A stretch of DNA of 40,434 nucleotides. Source: an uncultured Selenomonadales bacterium. Its GTDB lineage: Bacteria > Bacillota > Negativicutes > Acidaminococcales > Acidaminococcaceae. Below are positions 7,182-18,113 of the stretch, in pieces. The notes beneath the pieces were generated by a model. The model saw only the letters and a program-made list of their open reading frames with translations, made no database searches and was not told where the DNA came from. Where the stretch lies: assembly GCA_900314855.1 (NCBI GenBank), contig OMWZ01000017.1, forward strand, positions 1-40,434. Direction: 5' to 3'. The first letter of the stretch is position 1. Each line of letters starts with the position of its first letter. The position numbers were made by a program, and so were the translations under genes.

Positions 7182-8614
7182 TTCGGTCCCTGCGGGGTAT
7201 CCTCGATGATCACACCGGCATCGGCCAGCTGGTTGCGGATGGCATCGGCCTGGGCGTAATTCTTGGCCTTGCGGGCCTCCTGCCGCAGATTCATAAGGAT
7301 GGCCAGGAGTTTGTCTTCCAGGCCTGCCGACCGGGACTGGCCCGCGCCGTGCTGCTCCAGGACGCCCAGGATGAAGGCGAACTTATCGAAGGCCTTTTCC
7401 ATTTCGTCCAGCAGTTTTCCGTCGGGCTTCTCCTCCCCACTGTCGACTTTGCCCTTGTAGATATTGATTTCCTTGGCCAGGGCAAACCAGTGGCTAATGG
7501 CCAGGGCCGTGTTGAAATCATCCCGCATGGCGTCCAGGAACGCTTCCCGCAATGCCACCACCTTCGGCCGGAGGGACAGGCTGTATTCCGACGGTCCGCA
7601 GGCGATAAGGCGGCCCAAGGCATCCAGGTTTTCCCGGGCCGTACGCAGCCGCTGCAGGCTGGCGTCGGCTTCCTTCAGCCGCTGGTCACTGAAATCCAGG
7701 GGGCTCCTGTAATGGGTCGAGAGGATGAAGAAACGCAGCGTTTCCGCCTCGAAATGGGCCAGGATATCCTTGACCGTAAAGAAATTTCCCAGGGACTTGG
7801 ACATCTTTTCCTCGTGGACCGTAATGAAGCCGTTGTGGAGCCAGTACCGCACGAACGGATGGCATCCCGTGGCGCCTTCCGACTGGGCGATCTCATTTTC
7901 GTGGTGCGGGAAAATCAGGTCGCTGCCGCCGCCGTGGAAATCGAACGTCTTCCCCAGATACTTCATGCTCATGGTCGAGCATTCGATATGCCAGCCCGGA
8001 CGGCCCTTGCCCCAGGGGGAATCCCAGGCAGGTTCGCCCGGCTTGGCGGCTTTCCAGAGGGCGAAATCCATGGGGTTATGTTTGCGGTCGTCCACTTCGA
8101 CGCGGGCGCCGGCCATCATATCCCCCAATTCGCGGCCCGACAGCATGCCGTACCGTGGGAATTTTTCCACCGCGTAGTAGACATCGCCCTCGACGGCATA
8201 GGCCAGGCCGTTGTCCACCAGGGCCTGCACGGTACCGATAATATCGGAAATATGCTGGGACACGCGGGGATAGACCTGGACACGGCGTACATTCAGCTTG
8301 TCCATGACTTCAAAATAGGATTCGATATAGCGGCCGCAGATGTCGCTCCACTGCACGCCTTCTTCGTTGGCCGCCTTGATAATCTTATCGTCCACGTCCG
8401 TAAAATTCTGGACATGGGTCACCTCATAGCCTTCCTCCTCGAAGAAGCGATGGATGACGTCCCACGTCACGAAAGGCCGGGCGTTGCCGATGTGGGGATG
8501 GTTATAAGGGGTGACACCGCAGACATAGATGCCGACCTTGCCTTCCTCCTGAGGGACGAAGGTCTCCTTTTTACGGCTCATTGTGTTATAGACTTTGATT
8601 TCTTTTGTATCCAT
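7166..8614 (-). CDS. cysS: Cysteinyl-tRNA synthetase
   Basis: A 482-residue class I aminoacyl-tRNA synthetase charging tRNA-Cys. The HIGH motif appears as HPHIGNA near residue 40, the KMSKS loop as [10 protein letters not shown], and the zinc ligands as YVCGVT, WHIECS and FPHHENE. The ATG at 8614 has GAGGTG 6 nt upstream; an upstream in-frame ATG lies within gltX sequence. Bacillus has cysE between gltX and cysS; here cysE is missing and the two synthetases are adjacent. Confidence 0.97.
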   Translation of the reverse strand: MDTKEIKVYNTMSRKKETFVPQEEGKVGIYVCGVTPYNHPHIGNARPFVTWDVIHRFFEEEGYEVTHVQNFTDVDDKIIKAANEEGVQWSDICGRYIESYFEVMDKLNVRRVQVYPRVSQHISDIIGTVQALVDNGLAYAVEGDVYYAVEKFPRYGMLSGRELGDMMAGARVEVDDRKHNPMDFALWKAAKPGEPAWDSPWGKGRPGWHIECSTMSMKYLGKTFDFHGGGSDLIFPHHENEIAQSEGATGCHPFVRYWLHNGFITVHEEKMSKSLGNFFTVKDILAHFEAETLRFFILSTHYRSPLDFSDQRLKEADASLQRLRTARENLDALGRLIACGPSEYSLSLRPKVVALREAFLDAMRDDFNTALAISHWFALAKEINIYKGKVDSGEEKPDGKLLDEMEKAFDKFAFILGVLEQHGAGQSRSAGLEDKLLAILMNLRQEARKAKNYAQADAIRNQLADAGVIIEDTPQGPKWKIQ

Positions 8615-8649
8615 GCTGTACACCTCGCTCACTGTGCCTGCGCCGTGGC

Positions 8650-10122
8650 TCACAGGGTGATGCCGGCCCTGGTCAGGCTCTTTGCCACGCGTCTTTCCAC
8701 CCGTTCCAGCCCCATCAGGGGAATCATTTCCGCCAGTTCCGGGCCGTGCTGGCTGCCCGTCAGGGCAACGCGGACCGGCATGTAGACCTGCTGTCCTTTC
8801 AGCTTGTTGCCTTTCTGGACTTTTTTAAAGCAGGCCTTGACTCCGTCGCGGTCCAGGACCGGCAGGGCTTCCAGCTCCGCCTTCAGGGAGCGCAGGACCA
8901 GGGGAACGGTCTCCTCGTGCAGGACGGCGGCCGCTTCTTCGCTTTCGAACTCAAACTCGTCCGTAAAGTAGAAGGCAACCTTTTCCGGGATCTGGGCGCC
9001 GTAGTCGACCTGGGTCTGGGCCGTGGCAATGACCTTGCGGAGCCACTCCAGGCGTTCGCCCGTCTCGTCTCCCGTCATGCAGCCCGCTTCGACCATAAAG
9101 GGTTTGGCCAGATCGAAGAAGGCTTCAGGAGTCATGCGGCGGATATGCTGTCCGTTAATCCAATCCAGCTTCTTGAAATCAAAAATGGCGGGATTCTTGG
9201 CCACGTGTTCCAGGGAGAATTCGCGGATGGCTTCCTCCATGGTGAAAATTTCCTTTTCCCCCGACGGGGCCCAGCCGAGCAGGGCAAGGAAATTGTCCAG
9301 CCCTTCGGGGATGTAGCCCTTCCGGCGGTACGCGTCGACGGACGTGGCACCGTGGCGCTTGCTCATCTTCGTATGGTCCGGGCCGAGAATCAGGGAAATG
9401 TGCCCGAAGACCGGCTTTTCAAACCCCAGGGCCTCGTAGACCAAAAGCTGGCGCGGCGTGTTGGACAAATGCTCTTCCGCGCGGATGACATGGGTAATGT
9501 GCATCAGGTAGTCGTCGATGACGACAGCGTAGTTGTACGTCGGGATGCCGTCGGACTTGACGATGACAAAATCGCCGATGCCGTTGGAGTCGAACTCCAC
9601 ATCGCCGCGGACCAGGTCGTGGACCACGATCTTTTCATCCGCCGGCACTTTCAGCCGGATGGACGGTTTCCGGCCTTCCGCCTCGTACTGGGCGCGCTGC
9701 TCCGCCGTCAAATGGCGGCACTTGCCCATGTAGCGGGGCATTTTGCCTTCCTTCAGCAAGGCTTGCCGTTCCTCCTCCAGTTCTTCCGGTGTGCAGTAGC
9801 AGTAATAGGCTTTGCCTTCGGCTAACAGCTGGTCCGTGTATTTTTTGTAGATCGCGAGGCGTTCCATCTGGTGGTACGGGCCGTACGGGCCACCGACATC
9901 CACCCCTTCATCCCAGTCCATGCCCAGCCACTTGAGGGCGGCCTTGATGTTTTCTTCCGATTCCGGCGTCGAACGCTTGCGATCCGTGTCCTCGATGCGC
10001 AATACCATCTTGCCGCCGAGCTTGCGGGCCAGCAGCCAATTGAACAGGGCGCTCCGGGCGCCGCCGATATGGAACGGCCCCGTCGGGCTCGGTGCGAAAC
10101 GTACACGAATTTCCTGTGCCAT
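8650..10122 (-). CDS. gltX: Glutamyl-tRNA synthetase
   Basis: A 490-residue class I synthetase that loads glutamate on tRNA-Glu. The HIGH motif is FAPSPTGPFHIGG at residues 9-21 and the KMSKS loop is KMSKRHGA. A zinc-binding insertion is visible as YCYCTPEE followed by CRH. The C-terminal half is the helical anticodon-binding domain. Because no gatCAB or glnS is in view, whether it is discriminating cannot be told. GGAGGG precedes the ATG. It follows ispF by 41 nt. Confidence 0.97.
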   Translation of the reverse strand: MAQEIRVRFAPSPTGPFHIGGARSALFNWLLARKLGGKMVLRIEDTDRKRSTPESEENIKAALKWLGMDWDEGVDVGGPYGPYHQMERLAIYKKYTDQLLAEGKAYYCYCTPEELEEERQALLKEGKMPRYMGKCRHLTAEQRAQYEAEGRKPSIRLKVPADEKIVVHDLVRGDVEFDSNGIGDFVIVKSDGIPTYNYAVVIDDYLMHITHVIRAEEHLSNTPRQLLVYEALGFEKPVFGHISLILGPDHTKMSKRHGATSVDAYRRKGYIPEGLDNFLALLGWAPSGEKEIFTMEEAIREFSLEHVAKNPAIFDFKKLDWINGQHIRRMTPEAFFDLAKPFMVEAGCMTGDETGERLEWLRKVIATAQTQVDYGAQIPEKVAFYFTDEFEFESEEAAAVLHEETVPLVLRSLKAELEALPVLDRDGVKACFKKVQKGNKLKGQQVYMPVRVALTGSQHGPELAEMIPLMGLERVERRVAKSLTRAGITL

Positions 10123-10163
10123 AAAAACTATCCCTCCAAAATGTTGTTTGCTCTATCGAATGG

Positions 10164-10640
10164 TCAGCGTACCAGGCTCGCCACAGCTTCGGCGGCGATG
10201 CCCTCCCCGCGGCCAGTGAAACCCAGTTTTTCCGTGGTCGTCGCTTTGATGTTGACGGCCTCCGGCTCCAGTCCCAGGTCGGCGGCCACACAGGCCCGCA
10301 TGGCCGGAATGTAGGCGGCCAGTTTCGGCTGTTGGGCAACGATGGTCACGTCCACGTTGTTGACGCGCCAGCCCCGCTCCGTGAGCAAGCGCACCACTTC
10401 GGCTAGCAGCTTGCGGCTGTCGGCCCCGCAGAAACGCTCGTCCGTATCGGGAAAATGTTTGCCGATATCCCCCAGCGCCGCAGCGCCAAGGAGCGCGTCC
10501 ATGAGGGCGTGCAGGGCCACGTCGGCGTCGCTGTGCCCCAGCAGGCCCAGCCCGTAAGGAACGGAAACGCCGCACAAGAGGAGCGGCCGGTCTTCCGTAA
10601 GGCGGTGCACATCGTACCCGGTTCCTACGCGAAATTGCAT
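10164..10640 (-). CDS. ispF: 2-C-methyl-D-erythritol 2,4-cyclodiphosphate synthase
   Basis: A 158-residue trimeric enzyme of the MEP isoprenoid pathway. The metal-binding DxH is seen in GYDVH at residues 8-12, GHSDADV follows near 35 and the C-terminal [16 protein letters not shown] motif is intact. It starts 3 nt after the ispD stop, and its AAAGGAG site lies inside the ispD coding end, so the two are translated together. They catalyse steps three and five of the pathway. Confidence 0.97.
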   Translation of the reverse strand: MQFRVGTGYDVHRLTEDRPLLLCGVSVPYGLGLLGHSDADVALHALMDALLGAAALGDIGKHFPDTDERFCGADSRKLLAEVVRLLTERGWRVNNVDVTIVAQQPKLAAYIPAMRACVAADLGLEPEAVNIKATTTEKLGFTGRGEGIAAEAVASLVR

Positions 10641-10643
10641 CTT

Positions 10644-11360
10644 TTATAAACTCCTTTTTGCGATTTCCTCGGCCAGAAGCAGGTCTTCCGGCGTCGTAAT
10701 CTTGATGTTGTCATACGATCCTTCGGCCAGCGCCACCGGATGCCCCAAGGCTTCCACCAGGGACGCGTCGTCCGTGACGGCCAGCGGTCGTCCTGCGGCG
10801 CGGCGTTCCGCCAGCAGGGCGTAGGCGCGACGCAGGAGGTTCACTTCGAAAATCTGCGGGGTCTGGGCGGCCCGCAGAGTGGCGCGGTCCGGCGTGGCCG
10901 CCACGCAGCCGTCGGGACCGGCGACCTTCACCGTATCCTTGACAGGCACAGCGGCAATGGCTGCCCCCGTCCGCTCGGCCAGGGCCAGGGTGCGGGCAAA
11001 GACTTCCGTCCCCGCAAAAGGGCGGGCGCCGTCATGGACGGCGACGAACCCTGCCCGTTCCATGACCAGGGCGAGGCCGTTGGCCACAGAATCCTGCCGC
11101 TCCTTTCCCCCCGCCGTGACGACGATGTCCAGGCCGGGGAAGCAGGATGCCCCGTAGGCAGCCAGGAGCTGCCGTGTTTCTTCCTGTTCCGCGCTCCCTG
11201 TCACCACGACGGCCCGGCGCACCAGCCCCGTCCGTCCCAGCATCCGCAAGCACCGGACCAGGAGCGGCAGGCCCCCGACGGTAGCGAAAGCCTTATTCTT
11301 TCCCAGTCCGAGCCGCCGGCCGACACCGGCGGCAGGGACAATGACAGTCATGGGTTGCAT
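10644..11360 (-). CDS. ispD: 2-C-methyl-D-erythritol 4-phosphate cytidylyltransferase
   Basis: A 238-residue nucleotidyltransferase that joins CTP to methylerythritol phosphate in the MEP pathway. The N-terminal PAAGVGRRLGLGKNKAF holds the CTP-binding residues, and VHDGARPF and VTDDASLVE are the other family motifs. AGGAG lies 6 nt before the ATG at 11360; another ATG is three codons in. It sits between the PIN-TRAM gene and ispF. Confidence 0.96.
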   Translation of the reverse strand: MQPMTVIVPAAGVGRRLGLGKNKAFATVGGLPLLVRCLRMLGRTGLVRRAVVVTGSAEQEETRQLLAAYGASCFPGLDIVVTAGGKERQDSVANGLALVMERAGFVAVHDGARPFAGTEVFARTLALAERTGAAIAAVPVKDTVKVAGPDGCVAATPDRATLRAAQTPQIFEVNLLRRAYALLAERRAAGRPLAVTDDASLVEALGHPVALAEGSYDNIKITTPEDLLLAEEIAKRSL

Positions 11361-11378
11361 GGAATCTCCTCTCTGGAC

Positions 11379-12536
11379 TCAGGCGTCAGCCGGGCCGGGC
11401 AGCTTCGCGAAAATCATGCGGCCTGCCGAGGTCTGGAAAACCGAGGTAACGATGACTTTGACGTGACGCCCGATCAGACGCCGCCCTTCCTGGACGACAA
11501 TCATGGTGCCGTCTTCCAGGTAGGCCACGGCCTGTCCGCTTTCCTTTCCTTCCCGCAGGAGGCTGACATCCAGTTCCTGCCCGGGAACGACGACGATTTT
11601 CAGGGAATTGGACAAATCGTTAAGATTCAGGACGGCAATGCCCTGGATCGTGGCTACCTTGTTCAGGTTGAAGTCGTTCGTCACAATAGCGGATCCCGTG
11701 TCCTTGGCCATCTCCACGAGCTTGGCGTCGACACCGGCGATTTCGTCATAATCCGTCGTTTCCAGAATCAGGATTTGGCGGCTGTCCTGCTGCAGGGCCC
11801 GGATCAAGTCAAGGCCACGGCGCCCCTTGGCGCGCTTCAGGTCATCGGCCGAATCGGACAATGTCTGCAGCTCATCCAGGACGAAGTGGGGGACAATCAT
11901 ATTGCCTTCCAGGAACCCCGTCTTCAAGACATCCCCAATGCGGCCGTCGATGATCACGCTCGTATCGAGGAGCTTGTTGCGCGTGTATTGCGGGACGGGA
12001 AAATCCGTCTCTTCCAGGAGTACCGGCAACGGGGACTCTTCCTGGGCGGCCCGGTTCTTGCGCCGGGGACGGCGGCGGGCGATGAAGCCAAGGATGTCCT
12101 TGCTTTTCCGAAGGGCCACCTGGGCGCCGATGAGCGCGAAAACGACACTCAACACCACGGGGATATACGGCCCCACGACAGGCAGCCGCGAAAACGGCGC
12201 CCCCATAAGGTTCGCCAGGATGAGGCCGACGATGACGCCGATCAGGGTGACAGCAATGTCGACCGAAGGCGCCATGGACAGAAACGCGGCAACAGACTCG
12301 CTGGCGCGGATGATGTGCTGGATCAGGAACGGTGTCACGACCCAGCCGAACCAGCCAAAGAAGATAGCGCTGACGATGCCGAAGAGAATATGGATCCAGG
12401 AATAGCCGAAAGGACCTCCGGAGTGGATGTCATAGCCGATCAAAACAGATAATTCAGGCAATGCGTTTTGCAAGAGAATGAGTCCGGTAACAGTAAACAA
12501 GACCGCTATGACCAATGTCAGGATTTTTCGTAACAT
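11379..12536 (-). CDS. PIN and TRAM domain membrane protein (YacL family)
   Basis: A 385-residue protein. Residues 1-145 hold four hydrophobic segments; a short basic linker RRRPRRKNR follows; the PIN nuclease fold starts at NKLLDTSVIIDGRIGD with conserved acidic residues (LDELQ, TNDFNLN) and the last ~60 residues form a TRAM RNA-binding domain. The family (Bacillus YacL) is placed beside disA/ispD in firmicutes; its RNA target is not well established. It has a very good AAGGAGGTG site and its own promoter at 12626-12654, and is the first gene of the run down to sigH. Confidence 0.88.
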   Translation of the reverse strand: MLRKILTLVIAVLFTVTGLILLQNALPELSVLIGYDIHSGGPFGYSWIHILFGIVSAIFFGWFGWVVTPFLIQHIIRASESVAAFLSMAPSVDIAVTLIGVIVGLILANLMGAPFSRLPVVGPYIPVVLSVVFALIGAQVALRKSKDILGFIARRRPRRKNRAAQEESPLPVLLEETDFPVPQYTRNKLLDTSVIIDGRIGDVLKTGFLEGNMIVPHFVLDELQTLSDSADDLKRAKGRRGLDLIRALQQDSRQILILETTDYDEIAGVDAKLVEMAKDTGSAIVTNDFNLNKVATIQGIAVLNLNDLSNSLKIVVVPGQELDVSLLREGKESGQAVAYLEDGTMIVVQEGRRLIGRHVKVIVTSVFQTSAGRMIFAKLPGPADA

Positions 12537-12625
12537 AATTTCACCTCCTTCCCTGTCGGGACAGCCGGCAAAAATCCGGCCGCCGCGGGACCGTCCTGCC
12601 GGAAAGGCAACACTGACCCATGGTA

Positions 12626-12654
12626 TAGATAATTCTACTACAAATCGCGGTCAA
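12626..12654 (-). promoter_or_regulatory. Promoter of the PIN-TRAM to sigH operon
   Basis: Minus-strand TTGACC (12654-12649), 17 bp, TATCTA (12631-12626), then about 90 nt of leader before the start codon. The -10 is weak, but the carD terminator just upstream makes a promoter necessary here. Confidence 0.5.
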
Positions 12655-12710
12655 TTAATAGTAGAAAATCGCACGAAATCGGAACTTTCCGTGAATCGCC
12701 GGGCAGGCAG

Positions 12711-12743
12711 CAAAAAAACGGCTTTTCCCGAAGGAAAAACCGT
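12711..12743 (-). terminator. Terminator after carD
   Basis: An 11-bp stem (ACGGTTTTTCC with GGAAAAGCCGT, one G-U pair) closes on a TTCG tetraloop and is followed by seven U on the minus strand. It starts about 50 nt past the carD stop. Confidence 0.92.
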
Positions 12744-12796
12744 TTTCCCAATCATTGTCATTTTCCAGTGGCGGCGCGAACGGCTTCTCCGCCGTC

Positions 12797-13288
12797 TCAG
12801 CTGGCCTGGCGGAGGGCCGCGTCAATCCATTCCTCCGCTGTTTCCAAGTCACTGCTTTTGACAATCATGACTTCACTCGCCAAAATCTGCCGGGCGTTGC
12901 CCAAAAGACGCCGCTCGCCCGTGGACAGGCGTTTCTTCGCGTTCTGCCGCGCCAAAATACTGATGACCTCGGCCAGGTCCAGGATATTGCCGCTTTTCAT
13001 CTTGTCGATATAAAGGGTAAAGCGCCGGTTCCAGGTGATGCTCTTCATGTTGTTTTGCACATCCGTCTGGAGTACCTTCTTGACTTCCCGCATCTTTTTG
13101 ACGGAACTGACAGGGCGCAGTCCCACCTTTTCAATGTTCTGGACGGGAATCCGCACCGTCATATGCCCGATGAAGAGATTCAGGACGAGATACCTCGTCG
13201 GGCACAACTCGAATTCACGTTCTTCCACCGCCTGCACCACACCGGCACCGTGCATGGGATATACCACATGATCGCCAATCGCAAACAT
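12797..13288 (-). CDS. carD: CarD-family transcription regulator
   Basis: A 163-residue CarD/CdnL homologue. The N-terminal RNA polymerase interacting domain (about residues 1-65) begins FAIGDHVVYPMHGAGVVQAV, and the rest is the helical domain that in other bacteria contacts the upstream edge of the promoter bubble and stabilises open complexes. A strong AGGAGGTG lies 4 nt before the ATG. It occupies the place between radA and the PIN-TRAM gene where Bacillus carries disA. It has its own promoters and terminator, so it is a separate transcription unit. Confidence 0.93.
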   Translation of the reverse strand: MFAIGDHVVYPMHGAGVVQAVEEREFELCPTRYLVLNLFIGHMTVRIPVQNIEKVGLRPVSSVKKMREVKKVLQTDVQNNMKSITWNRRFTLYIDKMKSGNILDLAEVISILARQNAKKRLSTGERRLLGNARQILASEVMIVKSSDLETAEEWIDAALRQAS

Positions 13289-13367
13289 CGCGCACCTCCT
13301 GTAGGAATTTCCCTGTCACTGTTCCCTTGTGGTGCACGAGAACCATGGTCGGGGATTGGAACCGCAC

Positions 13368-13407
13368 AAAAAAAGAAGAAGCTGTAAAAGCAGACACCTT
13401 TACAGCT
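13368..13407 (-). terminator. Hairpin and U-tract between radA and carD
   Basis: AGCTGTAAA (13407-13399) pairs with TTTACAGCT (13388-13380) around a 10-nt loop, followed by a T-rich run on the minus strand. It would terminate radA transcripts. It also lies downstream of a consensus promoter (13446-13474), so it may act as an attenuator or as the end of a short RNA. Confidence 0.8.
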
Positions 13408-13409
13408 GT

Positions 13410-13438
13410 AGTATATCACAATCTTTTGAGATTTGCAA
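13410..13438 (-). promoter_or_regulatory. Proximal carD promoter (P2)
   Basis: Minus-strand TTGCAA (13438-13433), 17 bp, TATACT (13415-13410). Transcription would start near 13403, inside the terminator stem, so these transcripts could not form the hairpin and would run into carD. Confidence 0.6.
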
Positions 13439-13445
13439 ATTTCTG

Positions 13446-13474
13446 ATTATAACGCACTTGTCAATATTTGTCAA
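13446..13474 (-). promoter_or_regulatory. Distal consensus promoter (P1) upstream of carD
   Basis: Minus-strand TTGACA (13474-13469), exactly 17 bp, TATAAT (13451-13446): a perfect consensus promoter just after the radA stop. A transcript starting near 13439 would meet the hairpin at 13407-13380. Confidence 0.8.
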
Positions 13475-13514
13475 CTTGAATTTTCTTTTTGTCGCAAATT
13501 CGGCGCAATGATAC

Positions 13515-14877
13515 TTACGAATCCAGAAAAATGGCCTTCAGTGCCTCTTCGACCGTGCGAACCGGGACGACCGTGCCCGCGAAATCCACCGGCAAGGCCA
13601 GCCGGCCCCGGGGTACGACAAAACGCCGGAACCCCAGCTTGGCCGCGTCGAGGACGCGCCGCTCCATGGCCGGGACACGGCGCACCTCGCCCGTCAGCCC
13701 GACTTCCCCGAACGTCAGGGTCCCTGCCGGCACGGCACGGTTCCGGTAACTGGACACGAGGGCCGCCAGGACCGGCAGGTCCGCCGCCGGTTCCGCGACC
13801 CGCATCCCGCCGACGACATTGACATACGCGTCGTACGTCCCGAAGTCCAATCCCAAGCGCCGTTCCAAAATGGCAATCAGCATATTCACGCGATTGTAAT
13901 CGTACCCCGTAGCCGTACGCCGCGGCATCCCGTACGGGGTACGGGCCGCCAGGGCCTGGAATTCGACCATAAGGGGACGGTTCCCTTCCAGGCAGCCGCC
14001 GATGACGGCGCCGCTGACCGCCTCTTCCCGTTCCTCCAGGAACAGGCCCGCCGGATTCGGCACTTCCCGCAGCCCGCCCTGCTCCATGGAAAAGATGCCG
14101 CACTCGTCCGTAGAACCAAATCGGTTCTTCAACGCCCGCAGGACACGGAAAGTATAGCTTTTATCCCCTTCGAACTGGAGAACCGTATCGACCATGTGTT
14201 CCAGGACGCGGGGGCCCGCGATGGTCCCGTCCTTCGTGACGTGGCCGATGACCAGCACGGCCGTACCGGTCGTCTTGGCGTATTTGAGGAGCCGCGCCGC
14301 GCATTCGCGCACTTGCCCCACGCTGCCCGCAGCCGTCTCGATGTCGCTGCAGTACATGGTCTGGATGGAATCAATCACGAGCAGGGACGGCTTCTCCCGG
14401 TCCGCCTGGACAAGGATACCGCCGATTTCCGACGCCGTCATAATCAGGAGGGAATCGGCGCAATGCCCCAGACGCCGGGCCCGCATGGCCGTCTGTTCTT
14501 CCGATTCTTCGCCGGACACGTACAGAATCTTTACGCCCTGCTGGCTGAACCGCATAGCCGTGTCCAGGAGGATCGTCGACTTCCCGATCCCGGGATCGCC
14601 GCTCAGCAGGACCAGGCTGCCCGGCACGATGCCTCCGCCCAGGACGCGATCAAACTCCCCGATGCCTGTCGTGAGGCGTTCCACAGGCTTGGCGGACACG
14701 CTGCGGATGGTGCGGGGCCGGCTGCCTTCGATAAAGCTCACAAACCCCTTCTCCCGCGTCTTCGTTTCCACCTCTTCCACAAGGGAATCCCATGTCCCGC
14801 ATTCAGGACATTTGCCGAGCCACGACGACGCCACATAGCCGCAGTGCTGGCAGACATACCGGGTCTTTACTTTTGCT

Positions 14878-14885
<8 letters not shown>
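13515..14885 (-). CDS. radA: DNA repair protein RadA
   Basis: A 456-residue RadA (Sms), a RecA-like helicase that drives branch migration in recombination and transformation. The N-terminal four-cysteine zinc finger is YVCQHC with KCPEC; the Walker A is GDPGIGKST; the RadA-specific KNRFGSTDE motif follows; the C-terminal third is the Lon-like domain. The ATG at 14885 overlaps the clpC stop by 8 nt and has GGAGGAG upstream, so it is coupled to clpC; the longer in-frame start lies inside clpC. It ends the ctsR-clpC-radA operon. Confidence 0.96.
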
Positions 14886-17436
<2,551 letters not shown>

Positions 17437-17461
17437 AGGTACCTCCTTCTGGACAGAAAGG

Positions 17462-17869
17462 TCACTTGGCCTGGACCATCTTCTTGACAGCCTGGCGCAG
17501 AATCTGCCGCTTGTCCTCCTCCGGGACATCGAGGATGCCCATGAGATATCGCAGCAGCGCGTGTTCCCGCCCTGTCAGCATGCGGTTTTTAAGCCAATAA
17601 TCGAGGACTTCTTCCACCGTCGGCTCCTGTTCCGTTTCCTCGTCCGGTAAAATCCGGACGATCCGGATGAAGCCCCCGCTGCCGCGCCGCGACTCCACCA
17701 GATAGCCCTTTTCCGGCGTAAAACGCGTCGACAGGACGTAACTGATCTGCGACGGCGCGCAGGAAAGGCGGTCGGCCAGCTCGTTGCGCTGGACCATGAC
17801 GGCATTCTGGCTTGCTGCCAGCATCTGTCCGATAATGAAACTTTCTATCGCATCAGCCATATTTTTCAT
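17462..17869 (-). CDS. ctsR: Transcriptional repressor CtsR
   Basis: A 135-residue CtsR, the class III heat-shock repressor of clp genes in firmicutes. The helix-turn-helix RNELADRLSCAPSQISYVLS is followed by the winged hairpin SRRGSGGFIRI, whose family form is RGGGGYIRI; one glycine is a serine here. The C-terminal dimerisation part (TVEEVLDYWLKNRMLTGRE) is present but the protein is shorter than Bacillus CtsR (about 154). It heads the operon ctsR-clpC-radA. With no mcsB nearby, control by arginine phosphorylation is unlikely, leaving thermosensing as the plausible switch (inference). Confidence 0.94.
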   Translation of the reverse strand: MKNMADAIESFIIGQMLAASQNAVMVQRNELADRLSCAPSQISYVLSTRFTPEKGYLVESRRGSGGFIRIVRILPDEETEQEPTVEEVLDYWLKNRMLTGREHALLRYLMGILDVPEEDKRQILRQAVKKMVQAK

Positions 17870-17884
17870 AAACTCTACCTGCTT

Positions 17885-17963
17885 TCTTTTCGTTGCCGGC
17901 GGACAGGCCGGACCGCCTCCCGCAGGAGGCGTGGAACGTCCCCCTAAAGCAGAGGGGGACAGA
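17885..17963 (-). other. Structured 5' leader of ctsR mRNA
   Basis: Three GC-rich hairpins follow the promoter: GTCCCCCT with AGGGGGAC close to the presumed transcript 5' end, GCCTCC-TGCG-GGAGGC, and CCGGC with GCCGG. None has a U-tract, so none is an obvious terminator. The first would cap the 5' end of the mRNA. Confidence 0.55.
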
Positions 17964-17973
17964 CTTTTTCTTT

Positions 17974-18002
17974 ATTATATTTGACTTTTTGACTTTGTGC
18001 AA
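17974..18002 (-). promoter_or_regulatory. ctsR operon promoter with CtsR-like operator in the spacer
   Basis: Minus-strand TTGCAC (18002-17997), 17 bp, TATAAT (17979-17974). The spacer is AAAGTCAAAAAGTCAAA, holding two direct copies of AGTCAAA. The known CtsR operator is a direct repeat of (A/G)GTCAAA with 3 nt between copies; here only 1 nt separates them. Binding here would block RNA polymerase, giving autoregulation. Confidence 0.75.
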
Positions 18003-18045
18003 GGGGAAAGATGTAGCGAGTTTGTGACGCGTCAATTTTCCACGC

Positions 18046-18086
18046 CAAAAAGCCGGAAATTGTACGATCCGGTACAATTTCCGGCT
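18046..18086 (-). terminator. Terminator after pgi
   Basis: A perfect 15-bp stem (AGCCGGAAATTGTAC with its complement) with a 6-nt loop is followed by five U on the minus strand, about 30 nt past the pgi stop. Confidence 0.93.
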
Positions 18087-18113
18087 GGACTTCCGCAGGA
18101 CGCGGAGATGCGC

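Noticed and set aside
17437..17529. A longer N terminus for ClpC
   Set aside because: It would lie inside ctsR, is Arg-rich without a domain, and lacks a ribosome binding site, whereas the inner ATG has AAGGAGG.
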